Shown: piece by piece, positions 1 to 5,691 of the stretch
Layout of the letters: each line of letters begins with the position of its first letter
How positions within the stretch are numbered: the first letter of the stretch is position 1
Notes under the pieces: generated by a model
The model's input: the letters and a program-made list of their open reading frames with translations, nothing else
Databases searched by the model: none
What the model was told of the DNA's origin: nothing
Position numbers and translations under genes: made by a program
Source: CAYNDB01 sp964395915
GTDB taxonomy: Bacteria; Nitrospinota_A; UBA7883; JAJRTC01
Reading direction: 5' to 3'
DNA length: 10,354 bases
Assembly: GCA_964395915.1 (NCBI GenBank)
Contig: CAYNDB010000090.1
Location: forward strand, 1 to 10,354

Positions 1-155
1 GCGACAACTATTATGTATTTGCCAGGGCAGACCGTACGCGCCTCCATCAGGCGGACAGTGGCTTTTTTCACCATCTCGTCCGCTGTTTTGATGCCACGCG
101 CTATGGAACGAAGCTCTATTAACGCAATAGACGGTTCGTTATATTCTGTTTTCAT
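1..155 (-). CDS. PduT-like BMC shell protein, N-terminal fragment (cut by window edge)
   Basis: This is the first 51 codons of a microcompartment shell protein; the rest lies beyond base 1. The visible part is the start of a canonical BMC domain (ALIELRSIARGIKTADEMV), followed by ARTVCPGKYIIVV. The SIARG and CPGK signatures resemble PduT, a trimeric tandem-BMC protein whose domain-1 Cys in a CPGK context binds a [4Fe-4S] cluster in the central pore; here the equivalent is Cys43. The ATG overlaps the TGA of the PduS-like gene (ATGA), so the two are translationally coupled. That fits the known PduS-PduT partnership, in which electrons are proposed to pass through the shell. A second BMC domain is expected but not visible. 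A single-domain protein with the same N-terminus cannot be excluded. Confidence 0.85.
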   Translation of the reverse strand, partial: MKTEYNEPSIALIELRSIARGIKTADEMVKKATVRLMEARTVCPGKYIIVV

Positions 156-1480
156 TTTTCTATGGTTATTTTTTGTTCAGCGACCTTCGTCACCGTTCCT
201 GTTATTGACGCATGATACGCGGCTCCAAGCTTACCTTCCGGTATGGCGCCTATCAATTGACCACATGAAACTTTATCGCCCACCTTCACAGCAGGTTCGG
301 CCGGAGCTCCTATATGCTGGTTCAATGCTATCGATACTTTCGACACCGGCCACGGCTCACTATCAAACGGCGGACGCATATCATACTCGGTAAGGCCAAG
401 CCTCGCGGTCAGCCTGCCTGTCGGTATGCCCCGGAATTTGCGTTGCGGGTCGATCTTGAGCTCTGTACGGTTATGCGGATTTTTTATTCCAGCCTCTTTT
501 AAACGCCTTTTGAATTCCCTGAACACAACCCGTGGGGAGAGGGACATCGGGCATGCCCAAATGTCGCACACGCCGCATTCGCAACAAAGCCATGCGCTTG
601 TTATCGTTTTTGTATCGAGATCGCGATCATAGTTAATCACCCGCATTATCTTGTGCGGCTCCAGATTGTGCCCCTGCAGATAACGCGGGCAGAAATCCGT
701 GCAATACCGGCAAACTTCGCAGACTGATTTGCTGAGGCGAATCTCGGTAGATAAAGGACGACGCATCCTGCTCACATGGCTATGCCTTTTCGGCAGGATA
801 AATATCCCACCCATGGTTTTTGTGGTCGTCTCAGACAAATCTTCGGTGATACGCCCCATCATGGGACCATTAACGAGAATCACATAGTCGTCTACCTTCG
901 GCCCCAGCCGCGGAATGATTTCTGAAAATTCAGTTCCTATAGGTATGGAGGCTATTCGAGGGTTGTCCACCGCTCCGCCCAATGTCACCAGCCTTTCGGT
1001 TACAGGTTTTCCGTTCACCGCTTCCGATAGATGAACCAGTGTGCCGACATTCAGGGCCAAAGTATTGACCATCGGTGGTATGCCGCCTTCCGGCACTATC
1101 CTGCCAGTCGCTTCATATACCAGAAATTGTTCGTCCCCAGCCGGGTATACGTTAGGAAGCTCCAATATTTCCATATCGCCCCCGTTTATCGATGATCGAA
1201 TCGCGTTTATCGCTTCTTCATACTTTTTCTTAACGCCAATGATAATGCGCGTTTTGGATTTCAGTTTTGCTTCGAATTCTTCAGCTACCATCTTCAAAGC
1301 GGCAACCATCTCCCCGGCCCTTGTTTCCATTGTCTGCTGGTCGCCATGCATCAGAGGCTCACACTCCGCCCCGTTCACAACGATGGTATCCACGGGAGTC
1401 CCAAGCTTCACATGCGTCGGGAACCCTGCCCCACCGGCGCCAATGATGCCAGCGTCTTTTGCCAACGCAACTAACGACAT
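152..1480 (-). CDS. PduS-like (RnfC-family) flavin/iron-sulfur electron-transfer protein of a BMC
   Basis: PduS was described in the propanediol microcompartment as an NADH-dependent cobalamin reductase; homologues also occur in other BMC types as general electron carriers. With the ATG start the protein has 442 residues, close to the family length. It shows an RnfC-like nucleotide/FMN-binding N-terminus (GAGGAGFP at about 14-21, NGAECEPLM at about 36-44). Two [4Fe-4S] motifs follow: CxxCxxCxxxCP (Cys 254, 257, 260, 264) and CxxCxxCx4CP (Cys 299, 302, 305, 310). A C-terminal barrel-sandwich domain (about 383-437) has an alternating Gly/Val pattern. An in-frame GTG at 1489 would add three residues, but a GGAG lies over that codon and 8 bases before ATG 1480, so I choose the ATG. 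The stop overlaps the start of the PduT-like gene. A 207-base repeat-filled spacer separates it from the aldehyde dehydrogenase gene. Whether it reduces cobalamin here depends on a B12 enzyme not seen in the window. Confidence 0.9.
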   Translation of the reverse strand: MSLVALAKDAGIIGAGGAGFPTHVKLGTPVDTIVVNGAECEPLMHGDQQTMETRAGEMVAALKMVAEEFEAKLKSKTRIIIGVKKKYEEAINAIRSSINGGDMEILELPNVYPAGDEQFLVYEATGRIVPEGGIPPMVNTLALNVGTLVHLSEAVNGKPVTERLVTLGGAVDNPRIASIPIGTEFSEIIPRLGPKVDDYVILVNGPMMGRITEDLSETTTKTMGGIFILPKRHSHVSRMRRPLSTEIRLSKSVCEVCRYCTDFCPRYLQGHNLEPHKIMRVINYDRDLDTKTITSAWLCCECGVCDIWACPMSLSPRVVFREFKRRLKEAGIKNPHNRTELKIDPQRKFRGIPTGRLTARLGLTEYDMRPPFDSEPWPVSKVSIALNQHIGAPAEPAVKVGDKVSCGQLIGAIPEGKLGAAYHASITGTVTKVAEQKITIEK

Positions 1481-1488
1481 CTCAAACA

Positions 1489-1492
1489 CTCC
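1489..1492 (-). promoter_or_regulatory. Shine-Dalgarno that sets the PduS-like start
   Basis: GGAG on the minus strand lies 8 bases before ATG 1480 and overlaps the alternative GTG at 1489. The spacing favours initiation at 1480. It gives this gene its own ribosome entry site downstream of the repeat element. Confidence 0.6.
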
Positions 1493-1532
1493 AAATCGTC
1501 TAAAACCGACGGCAAGGGTTGGGAGAAACCCT

Positions 1533-1661
1533 CCTTTTCTTTTAGGAAAAAGAAAAGGAGCAAAAGAAAACCGGCCACATTGGGCTGAATGGCCCTTTGG
1601 GCCAATTCACCCAATGTAATTAGTTTCTTTTTGCTTCTTTTTCTTTCCAAAGAAAAAGAAG
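1533..1661. repeat. Compound inverted-repeat element (three hairpins) inside the BMC operon
   Basis: Three palindromes are stacked in the non-coding gap between the aldehyde dehydrogenase and PduS-like genes. Hairpin A (1533-1558) has perfect 11-base arms, CCTTTTCTTTT, around AGGA. The central hairpin (1577-1617) has 19-base arms with two single-base bulges around a TTT loop (ACATTGGG...CCCAATGT outer, GGCCC/GGGCC inner). Hairpin C (1634-1661) has perfect 13-base arms, CTTCTTTTTCTTT, around CC. Arms A and C are also near-complementary to each other, so the whole element can fold as one long imperfect hairpin of about 130 bases or as a three-lobed structure. It lacks a transposase. The form resembles dispersed palindromic repeats (REP/MITE-like) that produce spurious Lys/Phe-rich ORFs. 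Possible effects are mRNA processing, partial termination or differential stability within the operon. Confidence 0.75.
1577..1617. repeat. Central 19-base-arm inverted repeat of the element
   Basis: Left arm 1577-1595 and right arm 1599-1617 pair over 18 positions, with one unpaired base on each side and a three-base loop. This is the strongest secondary structure in the spacer. No U-tract follows directly on the minus-strand transcript, so it does not look like a standard intrinsic terminator. Confidence 0.7.
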
Positions 1662-1687
1662 ATCTCTTTTCAGCGGTTATCATGGTG

Positions 1688-3139
1688 TTAGATGATTCTG
1701 AATCTGTCTTTGAGTGTGCATCGGCGTTCGCGCGTGAAATGTATCGCCGTGGTGAGACCTTCGCCTGTAGGGCTTGCGATTGTGAACGACGCATATCCCT
1801 CTCCACCGTGTCCGAGACCCGCCACACTTGGCCCGTTTTTAATGAAAATCGACGTGTTTACCACTCGCGCCATTTTAGAAAGATTATCTATGTTAGTAGA
1901 ATGCATTACAGCCGTATGGCCGAACCCATGCTCCATCTCGACGGCGAGATCGATCCCCTCGTCAACACATTTGACCCGCACAATGGGTATCACGGGCATA
2001 AGCTGCTCCATTGTGACAAGTGGATGGTCACGCCCCACGTCGCAAATTAGCAACCGGATATCCTCGCTCGCTTCAATGCCGATAGCCCTGGCGATTTTCC
2101 ATGCGTCTTGCCCAACCCATTTCTTGTTTATCTCGCCGTGGTCGCCCGGCCCTTCCGGAGCTCGATTGATGACAAGTTTTTCAACTTTCCGTATCTGCAT
2201 CGGGGTAAGCTCCAGCGCCCCATGCTTTTTCATTTCCGCTTTCAGCTCGTCGGCGACAGTGTCGACACAGAAAATCTCTTTTTCGACGACACACACTATG
2301 TTGTTGTCAAACGATGCTCCGGCAACAAGATGTATTGCGGCGTCCTCTATATTGGCGGTCTCGTCCACCACTGCGGGAGGGTTGCCCGGCCCCGCGCAAA
2401 TCGCCTTTTTCCCGGAGTTCATGGCCACTTTGACCACTGCCGGCCCACCGGTGACAACCAGCAGGCGAATATCCCGGTGGGTCATAAGCTCCTGCGCTGT
2501 CTGGATTGTCGGAACGGCGACGGCTGTAAGAAGATTGGCTGGCCCGCCAGCGCTTATTATTGCCTTGTTAAGCATGCTGATGACACTCGCCGTTATCACT
2601 TTCGCCGCCGGATGCGCGTTGAACACAACAGCGTTGCCTCCCGCTATCATTCCAATAGCGTTGCTTATCACTGTGGCCGAGGGATTAGTGACAGGCGTAA
2701 TGGAGCCTATAACCCCGTAGGGAGCGCGCTCCGTTATGGCGATTCCATGATCACCCGTGTACGCCTTTGTTTCCAGAATTTCAACACCCGGCGTCTTTTC
2801 CACCGCCAAACTGTTTTTTGCTATCTTGTCATCGATCCTGCCGTAGCCTGTTTCAGAAACAGCCGCCTCGGCAAGATTACGAATCTGCGCTCTTACGGCC
2901 TCCCGCATGGCCGCGACCATACGCTTGCGATCTTCCAGCGACATCGCGCCAAGCGAAATAAACGAAGCTTTTGCGGCCGCTACAGCCTCGTCAAGCGTGT
3001 CATACAATCCGACACCGTTTGATGAACATGGCGCTTCAGGCTCCACAACAGCCTGCTTTTCAACGCTTACGCCACCATCTCCCAACCGGGCCGCCACACG
3101 GCCAACTATCGCCTCTATCTGGTTTTGAGTAAGTTGCAT
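1688..3139 (-). CDS. CoA-acylating aldehyde dehydrogenase, BMC-associated (PduP/EutE type)
   Basis: It oxidises an aldehyde with NAD+ and CoA to acyl-CoA inside a microcompartment lumen, keeping the volatile or toxic aldehyde contained. At 483 residues it has the usual PduP/EutE length. Residues 2-18 form an amphipathic helix (LTQNQIEAIVGRVAARL) joined to the enzyme by a variable linker (about 20-45), the classic encapsulation-peptide arrangement. The Rossmann and catalytic regions carry ITPVTNPSA (about 147-155), AGPGNPPAVVDETA (about 249-262) and ASFDNNIVC with catalytic Cys283; family members usually have Pro before this Cys, here Val. The C-terminus has the GLGHGGEG and ASPTGEG blocks of acylating dehydrogenases. 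The start follows the vertex-protein stop by 3 bases without a clear Shine-Dalgarno, suggesting translational coupling. The choice between PduP and EutE (propionaldehyde or acetaldehyde) cannot be made from sequence alone. Confidence 0.94.
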   Translation of the reverse strand: MQLTQNQIEAIVGRVAARLGDGGVSVEKQAVVEPEAPCSSNGVGLYDTLDEAVAAAKASFISLGAMSLEDRKRMVAAMREAVRAQIRNLAEAAVSETGYGRIDDKIAKNSLAVEKTPGVEILETKAYTGDHGIAITERAPYGVIGSITPVTNPSATVISNAIGMIAGGNAVVFNAHPAAKVITASVISMLNKAIISAGGPANLLTAVAVPTIQTAQELMTHRDIRLLVVTGGPAVVKVAMNSGKKAICAGPGNPPAVVDETANIEDAAIHLVAGASFDNNIVCVVEKEIFCVDTVADELKAEMKKHGALELTPMQIRKVEKLVINRAPEGPGDHGEINKKWVGQDAWKIARAIGIEASEDIRLLICDVGRDHPLVTMEQLMPVIPIVRVKCVDEGIDLAVEMEHGFGHTAVMHSTNIDNLSKMARVVNTSIFIKNGPSVAGLGHGGEGYASFTIASPTGEGLTTAIHFTRERRCTLKDRFRII

Positions 3140-3142
3140 AAC

Positions 3143-3457
3143 TTATACGTCCGCCACTTGCAGCGGCTCCACCTTGTTGTAAACGATTTGCCCTTCGATA
3201 TCCCACATGTCGACAATTCCCATAATGATCGCGTCAACCGGGCGGTTATTGGTGTCGGTGGTCTGCCTTGCCGCAGAGCCTGTGCAATAGATCACCACGT
3301 CTCCTATTCCCGCCTGCACGGAGTCAGCCGCTACGGCGTAACCTTTCGCTTTCTTGCCCCGTTCGTCCACATTTTGGACAAGCAAAAGCTTCAGCCCGAC
3401 TATGCTTTCGGTTTTACAGGTGGAGACCACCGTCCCCACCACTTTTCCGAATAACAT
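3143..3457 (-). CDS. EutN/CcmL-family pentameric BMC vertex protein (BMC-P)
   Basis: BMC-P proteins form pentamers that close the twelve vertices of the polyhedral shell. The 104-residue product has the family form: N-terminal MLFGKVVGTVVSTCKTES, a strand with GLKLLLVQ, then AADSVQAGIGDVVIYCTGSAAR and a C-terminal VDAIIMGIVD segment, as in EutN and PduN. It lies 3 bases after the BMC-H stop and 3 bases before the aldehyde dehydrogenase start, so it is tightly coupled within the operon. A GGAG lies 12 bases before the ATG, inside the end of the BMC-H gene, which is a slightly long spacing. The C-terminal tail EPLQVADV is short. No truncation is seen. Confidence 0.93.
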   Translation of the reverse strand: MLFGKVVGTVVSTCKTESIVGLKLLLVQNVDERGKKAKGYAVAADSVQAGIGDVVIYCTGSAARQTTDTNNRPVDAIIMGIVDMWDIEGQIVYNKVEPLQVADV

Positions 3458-3460
3458 GGC

Positions 3461-3757
3461 TTACGAAGTCTCCACCAGGTTTCTGCCCAACGGCAATGCG
3501 CTGTCTATATTGCTGTGCGGACGCGGGATTACGTGGACCGACACCAGCTCGCCGACCTTCTCTGCGGCGCGGGATCCCGCGTCTGTGGCCGCTTTCACAG
3601 CCGCCACGTCTCCACGGACTATGGATGTGACATATCCGCCGCCAATTTTTTCATATCCTACAAGCTCCACTCTCGCCGCTTTAACCATGGCGTCAGACGC
3701 TTCTACCATGCCGACGAACCCTTTGGTTTCAATCAATCCCAATGCTTCTGTATTCAT
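3461..3757 (-). CDS. Hexameric BMC shell protein (BMC-H, PduA/EutM/CcmK type)
   Basis: This is the main tile of the microcompartment facets. The 98-residue single BMC domain starts EALGLIETKGFVGMVEASDAM and carries the hallmark VRGDVAAVKAATDAG and VHVIPRPH blocks, the latter ending the domain as in PduA and EutM. The pore loop is KIGGGYVTS (Gly39-Gly40-Gly41): GGG like EutM, where PduA has a Ser at the middle position, so pore polarity is likely EutM-like. The conserved hexamer-edge lysine is Lys26 in DAMVKAA. A good AGGAG lies 6 bases before the ATG, the best ribosome site in the operon, which fits high expression of a bulk shell protein. The 37-base gap to the upstream tandem BMC gene is AT-rich and shows no terminator. 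Confidence 0.96.
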   Translation of the reverse strand: MNTEALGLIETKGFVGMVEASDAMVKAARVELVGYEKIGGGYVTSIVRGDVAAVKAATDAGSRAAEKVGELVSVHVIPRPHSNIDSALPLGRNLVETS

Positions 3758-3763
3758 TTTTTT

Positions 3764-3768
3764 CTCCT
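3764..3768 (-). promoter_or_regulatory. Strong Shine-Dalgarno of the BMC-H gene
   Basis: AGGAG on the minus strand lies 6 bases before the ATG at 3757. It is the clearest ribosome-binding site in the operon and marks the hexamer gene for high translation relative to its neighbours. Confidence 0.65.
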
Positions 3769-3794
3769 GATTACTAAATTAATATTTTGTTACT

Positions 3795-4424
3795 CTATTT
3801 TTTCTTCTTAAGTTCTTTGCCCGTTATGTTTTTTATAGCCTCCACCGCCGCTTCAGATGCGGAGTCTATTTCCGATTCCGACCCGGACATATACAGCCTT
3901 CCATATGCGCCGAAAGGACGAACCTCCACAAGCTTCACCTGGGCCGCCTTCTCCGCCTCGTTAGCCGCATAAATCGCGTATCCGGCAGGCTCTGTTTCCA
4001 GAATGAAAAGCGATTCGCCCGGCAGGATCATCGACCCGCTTCTGTTTCTATTAATAAGCTGGCACTGATACGCCTCCATCGAACGGATTATCTGGTTGGA
4101 GACAATGTTCGGCTTTATTCGTTCCGTCTCCTCAAGCTCTAGAAAATCGAGAATAGCCTTGCCGGCGCTCATTACCTCACCCTTGTCGTGATCGTGAACC
4201 TCAAGCAGTCCAAAAGCTCGTTCGACAATCTGTACAGACGGCTGGACACTGGTTTGCTTTAATGCGACGTCGAGCACCTGGTTGATGGAAAGGCCCGGCG
4301 CTATCTCTACAAACAGTGACGCCACGCCCGGCACCGGCAGGAAACCTTTTGCCGTTGAACCGATAAACGATGCGACCTGATCCTGCAAACTATCAAGGAA
4401 AATGTAAGTCCTCAGAGTGATCAT
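3795..4424 (-). CDS. Tandem-domain BMC shell protein (BMC-T, trimer-forming)
   Basis: The 209-residue product contains two BMC domains, each preceded by a similar extension of about 35 residues. Domain 1 runs from about 35 to 95 (ASLFVEIAPGLSINQVLDVA ... AGKAIL) and domain 2 from about 137 to 200 (SLFILETEPAGYAIYAANEA ... AAVEAIKNI). The internal duplication is visible as GFLPVPGVASLFVE against SMILPGESLFILE. Such proteins form pseudohexameric trimers with a larger central pore; the predicted pore loops are near VERAFGL (about 67-73) and RPFGAYGR (about 169-176). From memory, the N-terminal pattern MITLRTYIFLDSLQ resembles the stacking BMC-T proteins of the Haliangium ochraceum shell rather than PduB, EutL or PduT. 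The C-terminus ends in a lysine-rich tail (KELKKKK). It is the second gene of the operon, 12 bases after the regulator, with an AAGGAT ribosome site overlapping the regulator's stop. Confidence 0.88.
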   Translation of the reverse strand: MITLRTYIFLDSLQDQVASFIGSTAKGFLPVPGVASLFVEIAPGLSINQVLDVALKQTSVQPSVQIVERAFGLLEVHDHDKGEVMSAGKAILDFLELEETERIKPNIVSNQIIRSMEAYQCQLINRNRSGSMILPGESLFILETEPAGYAIYAANEAEKAAQVKLVEVRPFGAYGRLYMSGSESEIDSASEAAVEAIKNITGKELKKKK

Positions 4425-4431
4425 TATTTTT

Positions 4432-4438
4432 ATCCTTT
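4432..4438 (-). promoter_or_regulatory. Shine-Dalgarno of the BMC-T gene overlapping the regulator stop
   Basis: AAAGGAT on the minus strand sits about 7 bases before ATG 4424 and overlaps the TAA of the regulator gene (4437-4439). Regulator and first shell gene are therefore likely co-transcribed and coupled in translation. Confidence 0.5.
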
Positions 4439-5342
4439 AATATTGTTTTGCTGTTATTACGTCTTCTATTTTTTTCGCGGAAGATATCGCCCTTTTTCTG
4501 TTTTTCAACCCGATAGACACATACAAAAGATCGATTATGCTCGCCTGCGCTATGCGGGAGGATAACGCTTCGGTTCGGAATTTCGTCTCTGCGCTCGCCG
4601 TGGTAAGCGTTATGTCGGAAACTTTTGCGAGAGGCGAAAGTTGATTGTTCGTTATGGCGATCGCGTTTGCTCCGGTTTTTTTTGCGGTTTTAACCGTCTC
4701 CACAGGGTCTATCGTCATTCCTGAATGACTGATGGCGAACATTACATCCTTTTTACCTAGCAGGGCCGCCTCCATCATCATAAGATGGGCGTCGCTTTGC
4801 AATGTAACATTCAGCCCAAGCCGCATGAATTTTGTGTAAGCGTCGAATGCTATAGGGGCCGATGTTCCCACACCTATGATTAAAGTCTTTGAGGCTAAGC
4901 ATATAAGCCGGGCCGCATTGTCGACTGCTGCCGGATCAAGAACGCTCAATGTGTCCTTCAATGTGTTTACATTCGCCCCGAATACTTTTCTCGCAATCGT
5001 TGCCGGGTCGTCATTTTCCGTAACATCCTCTTGCAACGTTGAGGCGAGAGGATTTACAAATTCCCGCGCAAGCGCAATCTTCATATCTGAAAAACCGAGA
5101 AACTTTAACGTACGGCAAAATCGCACGACAGTAGCCTCGGAAACATCGGCGAAAGCGGCTACTTCACCGATCGATTGCGCCAGAACATCCGCGCCATTGT
5201 CGACAACATAACCCGCCACTTTTCGCTCCGCAGGAAGCAGCGACGGCATCGCTCCACGAATACGCGCCAAAGCTCCACCGCTTCGACTCACATCCACAGA
5301 ACCACGCGGATTACCGGTTTTCTTAGAAGCAAAAACCATCAT
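4437..5342 (-). CDS. RpiR/MurR-family transcriptional regulator (HTH + SIS) of the BMC operon
   Basis: Members bind DNA through an N-terminal HTH and sense phosphorylated sugars or related ligands through a SIS domain. The 301-residue product has family length. An N-terminal HTH_6 domain spans about 25-100, with the helix-turn-helix around SIGEVAAFADVSEATVVRFC (57-76) followed by FLGFSDMK. The SIS domain (about 140-275) shows TLIIGVGTSAPIAFDAYTKF (153-172) and the phosphosugar-binding pattern ISHSGMTIDPVETVKTAKKT (204-223). It is the first gene of the operon, 12 bases before a shell gene, so it very probably controls this locus and itself. Two adjacent ATG codons (5342 and 5339) are possible starts; a GGAG lies 15 bases upstream, longer than ideal. 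Whether it represses or activates cannot be read from the sequence. Confidence 0.92.
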   Translation of the reverse strand: MMVFASKKTGNPRGSVDVSRSGGALARIRGAMPSLLPAERKVAGYVVDNGADVLAQSIGEVAAFADVSEATVVRFCRTLKFLGFSDMKIALAREFVNPLASTLQEDVTENDDPATIARKVFGANVNTLKDTLSVLDPAAVDNAARLICLASKTLIIGVGTSAPIAFDAYTKFMRLGLNVTLQSDAHLMMMEAALLGKKDVMFAISHSGMTIDPVETVKTAKKTGANAIAITNNQLSPLAKVSDITLTTASAETKFRTEALSSRIAQASIIDLLYVSIGLKNRKRAISSAKKIEDVITAKQY

Positions 5343-5365
5343 GATCTATTACAATCGCTCCACAT

Positions 5366-5382
5366 TTTTTGATAATGAAAAA
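5366..5382. promoter_or_regulatory. Pseudo-palindrome in the BMC operon leader, possible operator
   Basis: TTTTTGATAATGAAAAA is symmetrical except for the G/G pair beside the centre. It lies about 30-50 bases downstream of the predicted transcription start, a place where a bound regulator would block transcription. Short AT-rich symmetry can arise by chance, so this is only a candidate. Confidence 0.25.
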
Positions 5383-5420
5383 CCCCCAGGTCAAGACCGG
5401 TAACCTTCCTTTCAAAACAA

Positions 5421-5449
5421 ATAATACGCCCCTTACGCGGTCGCGTCAA
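5421..5449 (-). promoter_or_regulatory. Sigma70-type promoter of the BMC operon
   Basis: On the minus strand, TTGACG (5449-5444) is separated by exactly 17 bases from TATTAT (5426-5421). Both hexamers match five of six consensus positions and the spacing is optimal. Transcription would begin near 5414, giving a leader of about 70 bases before the regulator gene. Confidence 0.65.
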
Positions 5450-5474
5450 GTAATTTTACATTTATATTTTATTT

Positions 5475-5491
5475 ATGAAGTAAATTTTCAT
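5475..5491. promoter_or_regulatory. Inverted repeat upstream of the BMC promoter, candidate RpiR-family operator
   Basis: ATGAAGTAAATTTTCAT has perfect 5-base arms (ATGAA/TTCAT) around 7 bases. The centre lies about 35 bases upstream of the -35 hexamer, near -69 from the predicted start, which would suit an activator or an upstream operator half. The AT-rich GAA/TTC symmetry is of the kind bound by RpiR-type regulators; the link to this regulator is inference from position. Confidence 0.35.
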
Positions 5492-5530
5492 ACAAATAGC
5501 CACAGGTCGAAACACCATAGCGCCAACCAT

Positions 5531-5543
5531 TTTCACAATGAAA
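5531..5543. promoter_or_regulatory. Short inverted repeat TTTCA-CAA-TGAAA, possible operator
   Basis: Perfect 5-base arms flank a 3-base centre. It uses the same TGAA/TTCA half-site vocabulary as the repeat at 5475-5491, 40 bases closer to gyrA. It could be a second binding site, or chance in AT-rich DNA. Confidence 0.2.
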
Positions 5544-5608
5544 CAGAACAGAAGTAATGACAGCGATAACATGTTGATTATTAAGGAGTAAAAAGAGGAG
5601 AAAAAGGG

Positions 5609-5637
5609 CTGTAAAAGCTTGTTCAAAATGGTAGAAT
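5609..5637 (+). promoter_or_regulatory. Weak promoter candidate for gyrA
   Basis: CTGTAA (5609-5614) and TAGAAT (5632-5637) are separated by 17 bases. The -10 matches five of six consensus positions, the -35 only three. It lies about 55 bases upstream of gyrA. No better sigma70 pair was found on this strand of the spacer. Confidence 0.3.
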
Positions 5638-5691
5638 CTATGATTTTCACTCCTCCCAGGAAGGAAAGGTTATAAAAATCAAATAGTTGCC

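Larger units (their letters stand above)
5343..5691. other. Divergent intergenic region between the BMC operon and gyrA
   Basis: The 349 non-coding bases are AT-rich compared with the flanking genes. They hold the promoter for the minus-strand BMC operon, at least three pseudo-palindromes suitable as operators, and a weak promoter candidate for gyrA. No tRNA, terminator hairpin or convincing small gene is seen. Purine-rich runs near 5583-5608 look like ribosome sites but have no start codon at suitable distance. Confidence 0.7.

Noticed and set aside
1577..1617. Intrinsic terminator in the middle of the BMC operon
   Set aside because: The stem is strong but no U-tract follows it on the minus-strand transcript, and the downstream genes clearly belong to the same locus.
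1471..1827. Lys/Phe-rich open frames crossing the spacer repeat on both strands
   Set aside because: They translate the palindromic repeat element and run into the real genes out of frame; such frames are typical spurious calls.
1692..3022. Plus-strand open frames of 342 and 304 codons opposite the aldehyde dehydrogenase gene
   Set aside because: They mirror the codon bias of the real minus-strand gene, overlap each other and show no domain signature.
5343..5400. A second promoter using TTGACC near 5390 on the minus strand
   Set aside because: The nearest -10-like hexamer (TATCAA) is only 14 bases away, too close for a sigma70 promoter.
5628..5675. Fifteen-codon plus-strand frame upstream of gyrA
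   Set aside because: There is no ribosome site at proper distance and it ends 16 bases before gyrA without overlap.
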